The notes under the pieces are model-generated. The model was not told where the DNA came from. It ran no database searches and saw only the letters and a program-made list of their open reading frames with translations. DNA of 64,000 bases from positions 2,604,001 to 2,668,000 of the forward strand of contig JAGTXZ010000003.1 of the NCBI GenBank assembly GCA_018398575.1, read 5' to 3'. Shown here piece after piece: positions 55,801-64,000 of the stretch. The position numbers and the translations under genes are program-made. Each line of letters begins with the position of its first letter. The stretch's first letter is position 1. This DNA comes from Ampelomyces quisqualis. Taxonomy: Eukaryota > Ascomycota > Dothideomycetes > Pleosporales > Phaeosphaeriaceae.

Positions 55801-56001
55801 GTTCCAAGTGGCACTGGTCGTTTTGACCAAGATGTACAGGGAGTCCTCCCGGATTATGGATATCAAGCAACTTTCGCCGACAACAAGGAAGTGCAGTTGG
55901 GTGACGAATGGGAAGTCCAGCTTGAGCGGATAGATATGTTCTTGGGTCGGGTTTACGTAAAGCCTGTTCGCTTGCTGCGACGCGAGGAGAATTTGCCTTG
56001 A
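52837..56001 (+). CDS. mitochondrial RNB-domain exoribonuclease (Dss1/Msu1/Cyt-4 type), about 1036-1054 aa
   Basis: 3'-5' exoribonuclease of the RNase II/R family; yeast Dss1 is the nuclease of the mitochondrial degradosome, and Neurospora Cyt-4 acts in mitochondrial RNA processing. Single long exon. Several in-frame ATGs open it: 52837 (MAHFMAAG) and 52891 (MPPRSLSTSGNICWSCQSR); the second gives a cleaner Arg/Ser/Gln-rich mitochondrial presequence and may be the true start. The RNB domain (about residues 530-900) has VYCIDDVGAQEIDDGVSIE with the metal-binding aspartates, then FWIHVHVANPT, and later YVKVTSPLRRFSDMIAHWQ with the RR-S/D signature. N-terminal to it is a family-specific helical region with FLKPGDVVELSQPGREPVLA. 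The C-terminal end is OB-like. Confidence 0.95.
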   Translation: MAHFMAAGLTSPPTFCPAMPPRSLSTSGNICWSCQSRLRLLNQSARQIQTSSRGRASKKTLPLPQRACYLATRTPPPSLDPALIPRPPKLQFRHHLEEWQAQHGGPSEQVLEAFERHPANSDVYNGLSKLNSAFKADDHTETVVRTDIDDDEVDELITIGLFLKPGDVVELSQPGREPVLAVFVQQLDTNSQFFSVNGRWCHSTIARVAFAITGCIDPSLLEPLVPFLPTSPQKANPKGEVHVPSEVAQPVQAILERMTDEADQIYRANAPVLDTAYMLLADPKRTRMMTLAQIAKTLLAPNDPSWTPSPAALLAVRKSLHHNEFRFRSDIRSHRLTNIFAIRPKDDVQLVDTVHQWIREYREHLATSTDYKQRNLTHGAINILHFLEKARRIIALSRKTRDPNIGTVGPSKANAIKLTAIWGETFTSTDKQIIDFLQAWVLTGQFAGMGGLHAACTSLIMATGCYEKDALHNTAGLTDIEVSEVKRATGVLFLQEIGVITPFENRALYDEQLMLPTVRSTRNLELLTAKAERIQQDPEFRDSMKDLRRNWGSTTVYCIDDVGAQEIDDGVSIERVRGKTSQFWIHVHVANPTAFLEKTHVLSGLAAHMTETVYTPERSFPMLPPWAAHGHFSLDRNRPVLTFSSRIDHRGNVLETKIQPGIIQNVVSLTPSEVSSLLGHHTTRHDQSFVVGGRMPDSISHTKKRPQVSATNLQDLKDMWTAARGLWDRRRQAGGVRMDFPRNHVRVFEASNRPGLAWNAPSTDLARLIAGDPIIEVTSHVPKSVIHFGITPANIVEEMMMLACTTAASWCTERNIPVMFRGTVVPPNNEPLSSEELKDRFVLPHLETHGEVPHGLAMRYVSSLGRAIAHFAPIPHKIIGAPAYVKVTSPLRRFSDMIAHWQIEAAIRYEAQNSKKFDAAEHVKSARGILPFTERQMQESIITLSPRERIISTTKRNSARFWSTLALFRAFHYKEASLPDVFRFWVRTVPSGTGRFDQDVQGVLPDYGYQATFADNKEVQLGDEWEVQLERIDMFLGRVYVKPVRLLRREENLP

Positions 56002-57242
56002 ACTGCCTCATTGCAAGCATCCGCAGCAGCAAATTCTCTTGTGTTGTGTTGTGTTGGTTTATGTAAGAACGCTGCAAGAGGTCAACAGCCGTCAGCGCAC
56101 TCTCCCGTGTTATGGCCTCATGTCGGATCAGCCTCATGGATTTTACATGCACCTGGTCGAGTGAGGTGGTGTCAGCTGAATGATCTCCTGCCATTCGATA
56201 TTGGATACGATTCCCATGCAGAGCACGCTGGTCAATGGCGTTGGTTATTGTACGTGTACTTGGTAAGATTCTCGGCGGCAACGCAAATAACTCAGGTCCA
56301 TGCGCGCAGACCCTGTCTCTGCGCCGAACGTAAGGGTTGCGGGAATGTGCGTTGTCCCAAGATCGCGGTACGTGGCGTTCAGTGCGACGGCACGGCACGA
56401 GGCATGGATATTTGTAAGGGTATCTGCCGATCACGCATTGAATTCCAAATAAACATCGGCACGTCAACGTCAATGAATTTGCAAGCGAGCGGTTAGTGGC
56501 AAAGTATCATTTCTTTGGAGTGTTGTGGAGTGACGAAAAGTGGAAGCGGATAAGCAAGTACTCGACAGGCGCCTTCGCAAGCCACTCGTAAGCCACCGAT
56601 GCACTAGCGACGGAGGACGGTCCATCAAGGATGCGGATGACTTGCTGTAACTAACGCCCACCAAGGTCGGTTCTGGAAACGACTAACAAAAAGCACGGTA
56701 AGCAATCCGGTTGGTACATACTGAATGGTCATGAACCTGGGGATCGGCCCGTGATGTGTGCGTCAGATCTGGGTACGTATTCTACCGACATCCCTTCTCC
56801 CTGCTTGGCGATATTATTGTACTACAAGGCTCTGAATTCCTGCGGGAGGCTAGTCCACACGCAATGCAGCCCGACCGATTTGGTAGGTCAAATCTTGTGT
56901 GCATCTAGTATGCCTGAGCGTTGCCCATATTCAGCGGTCCTATCCACTTCCCTCTGTGTGTCCCATCCATGAAAATGAGGCTTTGAGCGCGCGCACATTG
57001 ATCACGAAAGGTTGCTCTACCACGGACTTCACTGGTCTACGACTCCACCTTTACACAGTATCCGACGAGCGGAGTAGATCTTCTCGATTGCCTCGGAGCC
57101 GAAACGCTGTTCTTACATATAGTACTATCTCACACGATTCTTCGCATGTCCGAGAGCCCATCGATTTCTCCATTCCTCGCAGCATAGCCCATGTCCAACC
57201 AAGATCCACCTCGGTGCTACGTCCGGAATTACATCTTGGATC
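56002..57242. other. intergenic, no gene seen
   Basis: About 1.2 kb between the RNB gene and the second Zn2Cys6 gene, including the latter's promoter. Antisense and plus frames of 70-230 codons overlap and lack domains. Confidence 0.5.
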
Positions 57243-60200
57243 ATGCCGGACTATCCCGGTGAACGCATACATACGTCTGGCGATGAACCTACCGCTCTAC
57301 CTCCTAACAGAAGAAAGCAGTCCTCGCAGCAACCTCGACAGCTCCTGTCCTGCACTAAGTGCCGCGAACGAAAGGTCAAAGTAAGCATAATTGGCACTAG
57401 GATCGGCACATTCTCGATGACCCCGAGTCCGTCGATGGAAACATTAGAAGCTGATGTGCAGATAGTGTGATCGAACAAAACCTTGTTCCGCGTGCTGTGC
57501 CCGCGGGCAGCCCAAGGACTGTCACTTCATTGCCGAGGGAGGCGACTATGCACCTATTCAACAGTCGTACGAATTACGAAAATTGCGGGCAGAAAATCTT
57601 CGCCTCAAAGAGCGATTGCGCGCTGGCAAGATCTCAATCGAAGATGAAGACTCCGACTTCGCAGGTTCTCCAGAATCGCACCTCGGTGAGCGGTCAGGCT
57701 CGTCGCAAAGACGACGTGCAGCCAAGCAAAGACGCTTCCAGGGCTCCGAGTGGCAAGATAGCATTTACTTTGGTTCACCCGGCCTCGCCAGCGTAGTTAC
57801 TGACGTAAGTCCCACATGCTATCATCACCAATGACCGCTAACACGACTCAAGTTCGCTGGTGTGAATATCAGGCCCATGTCGGCATCGCTAGCGTATCTT
57901 ATGCCTCGAGGACAAGACATGTACACGCCGAAGAACCCGCCGCCCTATCCGTTTCCCACTTTCTTCCCCGCCACGCCTGAAGAGTGCATACCAGAGCTGC
58001 TCAAATGCCTCCCACAGAAGGAAGAATTATTTGAATGTCTGAATGCTTTCGAGAAACGAGTCAGTGTGTGCTCTTTCCCCCATGTGCCATTCGAGATTAC
58101 GAAAGGCGAGGTTGAGCGCTTTCTCCACGACCCAAGACGAAACGCCCAGATGTGTCCTGATATGCTCGCACTCTTATTCGCAGCCATAGCTTTGGGAGGT
58201 CAACATTCAGTATGGGACCGGTCGGGCGGTCAATGGGGAGCAGATAGCATGCACTTCGAAGTTGCGAAGGGCAACATTTACAGTGAGCGTCTTGAGGTCG
58301 AGCAAGATGGCCATCGCTGACACAAAATAGTCGCAGCTAGCAAGCAGGCATTAAGACTAGCTTCCTTTATGCACAAACCGTCACTCCTCGGCATACAAGC
58401 TCTGCTCATGATTGGCCCCTATTTAACTAACAGTGGGCGATTTTTAGATGCATGGACACTGTTTGGTACGACAATTCGATTAGCACATTCTATCGGTCTG
58501 CATCGGCACCCCAAATACCTGGATCCTGCTCCGCCATCGCAGAGAGAGTGCTCGATTCGACAAACTCTCTGGTGGTGGATGCTACACACAGACGAGCAGT
58601 ACTCCATGACTTTGGGCCGTCCGCTTGGCATTAGTGGCATTGGGGACTGTCCGCCTCCTCATGAACTCACCACCGATCCCCGCATGCTCCGATTCAGCGA
58701 GTTCATGAACTACTTCACGGTTCTGGCCCGACAAATTTTGGGCAGCGAGCGCTTGACAAATGCCAAAATCGATGAGTTCACCGACTCACTCAGGAGTCTG
58801 ATGGACACTATGCCGGAGATGCTCCAGTTCGACAAATCCTGGCTTCTCGAGGAGACTGAAATCCCTGAATGGCCCCTGAGCGCCATGGCTGCTGGTGAGT
58901 AACGTAATCTGCTTGTGTGGTGGCTGCTGACTGGCGGCAGTGTACTACTGTAGGGCAAACACTTACCTCATTCTCCTCAATCGTCAAAGGCTCGACAAAT
59001 GCAGCACACATTCATATGCCCAAAGTGACAAAATGACCCTGTCGGCATTTAGGCCGGTGAATAGAACACCTTTGTCACATCAATCGCCAACAACGACAAC
59101 GCTACCCGGCGCTTCGATCCGCGGACGTGCCTTAGTGCTCACTTCATCGGAGGACATTATCGATGCATTTCTCTTCTTCTATCTTAGGGTGCCCGCTGCG
59201 CTGATCTCCTGGACTATGGCACAGCAAGCTTTCAATTCCTGCATGATCTTGTTACTCGATGCTTTGGAATGCAGGACAGTCACATCAGGCGCAACGAAGA
59301 CGGAAAAGGCGTTCGTGGTGTTTCAAGACCTTCAAAACGTCCACACCCTTGCAACCTTGGCCGTGGAGAGGATCAGCTGGGGTTTGAAAAAACTGCACGA
59401 CGTGACCCAGAACGCCGCAGGCTCTTCTGCACCACGAGAATACCATGGCAACGATGCAGAGATGCAGGGCACCTGGGGTGAGGCAGTGCGTGGCCCCCAT
59501 GCGATGTGCGAGGACACTGTCATGAATCCGACCGGGATGTTCCTCCTGGAAGATCCAGGACTGCAAGGATTCGTGCCAGAAGCCTTTGCCCCAATTGCCT
59601 GGAATCTGGGAGGCGTGGAATCGCCGGTGCCATTTCGCCCCGAAGGTGAGCGAGAATTTCCGCAAGGTCATGGAATCATGGATTCTCCAGGCTCCGGCGA
59701 AGATACAGATGACTTTCGCTCTGTGAGAGACATGCAGGGCATGCGGAGATCGACGACCATGCGCTCGGCACCCACGAGATACGCAACACCAGCTCCGGAT
59801 GATGGTCGGGCACAAAGTGTCACAGCGCCGACATCGCATACGAACTCGACTCTGCCGATAGAACCGTATCGTGAGGACCAACCAGCCCATCGGGGCACCT
59901 CCCATCAGGCCGCACGTCCGCTTCACTTGCAACATGCGCAGCTGTGCGATAGCAGTAACAATCAGTGGGATGTCGGCGCGGTAGAAAATGCCGTCGACAA
60001 GAGGCAGTCGCATTATGCAGGAGGGTTTCCAGATTTGCACAGATATTCGACGGCACAGATGAGACATAATTCGTGTCCGACGCTCCATCAACCCGTCTCC
60101 GCAGCCCCCTTGCAAAGGCCTACATACTCCTCTCCGACTGCGTCAAAGGGTCAACCTCCCATAACAAAACAGCAGCCATTGCCTGGGCCTACGGGAGTAT

Positions 60201-60529
60201 CGGATCAAGCCTCCTTCCCGGACTTTCTCGAAGCTATCCCGCAATTAACAAGCCCCGATACTAGCCCTGAAAGCCAGCTCTCTTGGACCGTCAAGGCCGC
60301 GGCCCGATCCGCACCCTTCCAGACGCAGGACCCAGCACCCGACTGTATGCTTCCTTTTCACATTGGTCAAGTCAGTGGGACGGGTCACGAACAATCGACA
60401 GCAGCTTCGTATGCTGTGCACTTTTCAGATGCATCGCTCGTGGGGACGCCGTTGGGTACCGAGCCTATGTCTATAGATGAATGGAGGCGCTGGATTGGCA
60501 GCAGTGGGGCTGGCCAGGGTGGCAATTGA
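57243..60529 (+). CDS. Zn2Cys6 fungal transcription factor, 1019 aa
   Basis: Five exons: 57243-57380, 57466-57804, 57853-58282, 58331-58894 and 58941-60529 (introns 85, 48, 48, 46 bases), 1020 codons. Intron 1 splits the binuclear cluster: LLSCTKCRERKVK|CDRTKPCSACC, with GQPKDC completing the six cysteines. A short leucine-rich coiled coil (YELRKLRAENLRLKERLR) follows. The Fungal_trans regulatory domain covers about 150-480, with LLFAAIALGGQHSVW, GRFLDAWTLFGTTIRLAHSIGLH, RQTLWWWMLHTDEQYSMTLG. The last 500 residues are mostly low-complexity Pro/Ser/Gln-rich, a probable activation region ending SIDEWRRWIGSSGAGQ. The target genes are unknown, and no metabolic cluster is adjacent. Confidence 0.9.
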
Positions 60530-61138
60530 GAAGAATCGCCTCCAAAGCTATCGCTGAAAGGCCACTGGCGGAATCTTTGACCCGCGCCTTGGCTGATCGA
60601 AGAGATGTCAACGTAAGACACCGCAGTCGATGCATTAGTTGCTCATGCCGTATGAAACACAACACGAAATGTTCCAGTGGCATGCAAGAGCAATTTGAAC
60701 GGCCCTTTGCGTCCGTGACACCTGCCGCACTCGTCATTAGTCTCTTGTCCCCCACCACCTCAATTCTTGCCTTGCTCATCCCCAACTCCCCCTCCCCCCG
60801 AGATTATCACTCACTTGCCGGCGCGCTCTGATCAAGTCACTCGAATTTGTCATTTCGCGCCCGACCACATGCTTAGCTTTGGCGGCTGCCAGAGATGTGC
60901 ATTCGCAGCCTCGCGACACAATGATGCGCTGCCTCATCAACGACCATTGGTGGGACGACACGCCTCCAGACATCACACGTGGGGTGACCCGGCAGTGCGG
61001 TCGGAACAGGACCTCCACAATCTGTCCTAGGACGGGATCGATCTACGCTTTCATCAATCGCACATGCATGTTGTGTGCAGACGCTTTAGCAGGCTCGTTA
61101 GCATCCCTTCATTCGCAGTTTGATCCACCTGACTAGCT

Positions 61139-61221
61139 TCCGACCGCCTCTACAGAGGTCACATCAGCCTGCATTCACCCCAAGGACCCGTTCCGATAGC
61201 CTGGGGTGACAGGCGGTCGGA
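61139..61221. repeat. nested inverted repeat with three stems
   Basis: Outer arms TCCGACCGCCT (61139-61149) and AGGCGGTCGGA (61211-61221) pair perfectly over 11 bases. Inside, TCACCCCA (61175-61182) pairs with TGGGGTGA (61202-61209), and CCTCT/AGAGG at 61147-61158 forms a tiny hairpin that partly competes with the outer arm. Together they could fold as a branched stem-loop in DNA or RNA. Confidence 0.8.
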
Positions 61222-63028
61222 TACGAGTCTGGACGGCGATGGCAGTAAAAAGCAAGCAAAGTATCGGTGAACGCGTGTCACATGGCACAACACCAGCAAT
61301 TGTTCACAGCTGAGGCCGCCCTCTCCTGGATTGCCCGGTGGCCACTGATCTCACTCTCTGCAGGTGTTGCGGGTGAAGATTGTCCCAGACCGCAGCTCGG
61401 CGACTAAGTGAGGCTTGCAACTCGCAGATTAGCGAGGTGTTGGCGTCCGTCGATTAAGTTTACCAGGTCTCGACGCCGTGCGCTGCACGTTGAGCCTCAC
61501 TCCTGGGACCATCTGCTACGCGACATGGCTATTCGGTCCGAGCCTTGTTTGATATACCCTATTGGAACGCTTCGTGTATATGACGATCTGGGTGAGCACA
61601 TGGGAGTGTTTGCGACCATGATCAACCCACGATCCGCACGACAGGCCCACCACGAGGCATACCTCGCGCGATCGAAGCCACGAGGGCGAGCGGAACTCAG
61701 ATCACTAATCGTCCACTGTCAGAGCCGATACCGTTCAATAAAAGCATCAACTTGCTTTTACGTTCTGGGTCCTGGGACTTGAAGGAGTCTTCCTTACAAC
61801 AACCCAGGATTCTCGCGTTCGCTTATCGTTGCGCATCTCGGGAAGGACGACTGACAGGTGCAAAGTCCTCACGGATGGGACGCCAAGTGACTGAACACAC
61901 GATCTCGTATTACCCATCCATGTCACGTCGTGCAACGTTGGCATCTTCATGGAAACACGCGTGAATTTGTGGGCTTTGCTCCAGTCGCCGTTCGATTTTG
62001 TGACTAGAACTATTAGGTAGTGTCGTGTCTAGAAGTCGCCAAGGACCTCTCCGAATATCTTTGTCAATAATAGACTTTGGTAAAAGCTACACCGATCTCG
62101 AAGCAGCGTCATACATCGCCAAGGATAAGCACTCTGGGTGTGTATGACCTGATTATGACAGCTACTCACGCAGCTAGGAGTACCACCCAGCGATCTGTAC
62201 GGAGTGTATAGCGCAAGATCTCGTTTGAGGAACTGCGGCATACTAAGGCATTCGAAACACTCTCGAAGGCTGTTTCTAACCATGCGACAGGTCGTGGTAG
62301 ACATGCGCCGTGTGTGCCAAGAGCAAATACCCTCGCTCGACTAGACCAGGCGTCGCTGCAATCTCGCATGTTCTTGATCACTATCGGGAAACCTGCCTTA
62401 GGATGCTACGAGGCGGGGAGCAACATCAGTCCCCCTGTCGTCAATAGTTACTGCCATGTGCTCCAGTGTACTCGCGTGCAAAGTCGTGAGCACAGCTTCT
62501 GCCTCACATGCGCTATCATTAATATATTCCTCCAACCAACCCTGGTCCTCGCCGGAACCTCATGCCGGCGTCGACCCCAGAGCAGACACCAGTTGAGACA
62601 TGCCTCACCGCTACATGAAAGCGAAACAATCATCCCGACATCCCAACCACCCACTAACAACAGCTCCTAGTCTAATACGACGGCGTGCGATCGAGGGAAA
62701 AGAAGCTCGTATGGGTCCTCAAGGACGTGCTAAAACATTGTTTGGCTACGACGCGAAAGCCCGTCGTCATCATCGCCCCTTGCTGCAGCGCGTCGAGGAA
62801 ACTGTTTCAGGCTGATGTTGACGACTCATACACAATCCAGGTGTGGTTGCACAGAGGCATGCGGCAAGGGGTCGTGTTGGAATTAGGGCCCGGGGGGATG
62901 GGTCGGCTGGAATGATAGGACATGGGCGTGGGAGCGGAAATAAGCACGCTTGTGTTGGGCGGTAAGTGCCGTGTTGTAGTGTGGGTTCAGCTTTGGAGAG
63001 ATGGGTCACGGGTGCATGGAGTGATGAT

Positions 63029-63115
63029 GTGATGATTTGGAGAGAGAGGAGTGGTGTGATGATTTGGAGAGAGAGAGTGGTGTGATGATTTGGAGAGGAG
63101 TGGTGTGATGATCTG
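63029..63115. repeat. minisatellite of about 23-27 bp units
   Basis: Successive units begin GTGATGATTTGGAGAG at 63029, 63056 and 63082, with a fourth partial copy at 63105. Unit length shrinks (27, 26, 23) through loss in the GA run. Confidence 0.85.
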
Positions 63116-63816
63116 TCGAACAATCTCGAGGGTAAGACATGTATGTAGTCTTTGTGAAACGCACTTGTTATTGTCATTCCGTGTAGAATTGTCCTGCACG
63201 CATTTTCTAGCTGGTCCCTAACATCTAACCTTCATATTTTTCACCTCAACGTCCTTCTTTTGCACATATTTCGTGCACGTGAATGCAAGGTCGTCCAGTT
63301 GTCTTGGAGTCCCACTTTGTTAACCGTGGCGCAGCGCGTAATCTGTAACGCCGCGGGACAACTCAGATCGTGGGGATGGACTTACAGAGTACATAGAAGG
63401 ACGGTGTTTCTAAGGAATTGTAGAGAACAGAAGTTACGCGCCTGTAGAGTCGAGAGTGAAAGAAGAATCGTCGGAAGGCGCAGCAATTGAGGATCAGCCA
63501 CACTTGGCCAGATAGCGCGGAGCCTAGGTTGCGAGATCACGTGCGAAGTGCCCATGGGATGTCCCTGCCAATCTCGAACATCTCATACTCAATGTGACGG
63601 AACCGCGCTGTCTCGAATTGCAAGCTAAACGCTGTAGTATGATTGCCCCTCTATAATTGAGGACCAAGAGGAACATTATCCGGTCGCTCAATTATATGCT
63701 TTATCCACTCATGCCCAAAGTTACCCGGAGTGACCCAGCCGCCTGCGCCTGATGACCTGTAACGCTTTATCCATAAAACTCACTTTTGATACAAGTGGCA
63801 GAAAAAGATGGGTATT

Positions 63817-64000
63817 CTACATTTCCGTAATCATGGCTTGCTCGTCTTGGCGCTGCTGCTCTGTGACGATGCCGAGCAGGCGCGCATATGGCACAGTGAT
63901 TCGTTGAAGGTCTCGGTGTTTACCTAGACATGTGGTTAGTATGTAGTCTGCTGAGGAGTAGAATGGGGAAGGAATATTTACCAAGAATCAACACGGCTTC
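63817..64000 (-). CDS. 3' end of an unrecognised gene, cut by window
   Basis: On the minus strand an exon piece (64000-63982, EAVLIL) ends at a GTAAAT donor. A 58-base intron with a CTAAC branch point and TCTAG acceptor leads to a last exon 63923-63817 that reads GKHRDLQRITVPYARLLGIV, then TEQQRQDEQAMITEM and a TAG stop. Only about 41 residues are visible, so the family cannot be named. The in-phase junction and good splice signals make a real gene likely. Confidence 0.6.

Larger units (their letters stand above)
60530..63816. other. gene-poor region, no convincing gene
   Basis: About 3.3 kb without a domain-bearing frame. Plus frames at 60481-60831, 61408-61782 and 62314-62670 overlap minus frames of like size. 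It contains a nested inverted repeat (61139-61221) and a minisatellite (63029-63115). Confidence 0.55.

Noticed and set aside
55781..56473. 230-codon minus-strand frame
   Set aside because: Partly antisense to the RNB gene; Arg/His-rich shadow composition and no domain.
61139..61221. tRNA gene
   Set aside because: The branched inverted repeat has an 11-base outer stem, no T-loop or anticodon-arm consensus and no CCA-proximal features of a tRNA.
63029..63115. CRISPR array
   Set aside because: Units are contiguous with no unique spacers, and the organism is a fungus; it is a minisatellite.

Overview
The window looks like nuclear DNA of a filamentous ascomycete, most likely a Dothideomycete (Pleosporales-like). 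The evidence is multi-exon genes with short introns of about 40-100 bases (donors such as GTAAGT, GTGCGT, GTACGT; CTAAC/CTGAC branch points), together with typical fungal families: HET, Zn2Cys6 factors, DUF4360, KGG/conidiation proteins, AIM9-like kinases, and mitochondrial RNB exoribonuclease. The genus cannot be fixed from the sequence alone. All gene models were built by joining exons by hand; total lengths were checked to be multiples of three, and splice phases were matched to family consensus.

Layout. 0-1 kb: 3' part of a secreted-type SMP-30/gluconolactonase-like protein. 1-7.5 kb: a decayed accessory zone with a possible small gene, an aminoglycoside-phosphotransferase-like (APH) pseudogene, a probable LINE ORF1 relic, a small RNase III-like protein lacking most metal ligands, and an AT-rich stretch with RIP-like stops. 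7.5-28 kb: a conserved housekeeping block with IQGAP (cytokinesis), divergent from IMP dehydrogenase, then a NUDT19-like NUDIX hydrolase, an FMP42-like MFS transporter, a MARVEL membrane protein, an amidase, a GFA-type zinc protein and MsrA. 28.5-36.6 kb: an unrecognised two-exon gene, a DUF4360 secreted protein, kinesin-8, a ToxD-like MDR oxidoreductase and a small KGG/Con-10-like stress protein. 36.6-48 kb: a second accessory zone with an AIM9-like APH pseudogene (two stops, two frameshifts), a 15-bp minisatellite, an intact HET gene, a short telomere-like tract, a DUF726 alpha/beta hydrolase and a broken HET fragment. 48.8-60.5 kb: a Zn2Cys6 factor with a His-Asp repeat, the molybdopterin synthase small subunit divergent from a mitochondrial RNB exoribonuclease, and a second Zn2Cys6 factor. 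60.5-63.8 kb: no convincing gene, but a nested inverted repeat and a minisatellite. The right edge holds the last exons of an unrecognised minus-strand gene.

The genes do not form an obvious pathway cluster. Functional links are loose: GTP supply (IMPDH), cytokinesis and microtubules (IQGAP, kinesin-8), and redox or aldehyde repair (MsrA, GFA protein, convergent and only about 116 bases apart). The most unusual items are the degenerate RNase III-like protein, the DUF726 gene whose nearer splice acceptor leads straight into a TAA, the probable GC-AG intron in the NUDIX gene, and two coding introns that are stop-free and a multiple of three and are therefore invisible to ORF finding.
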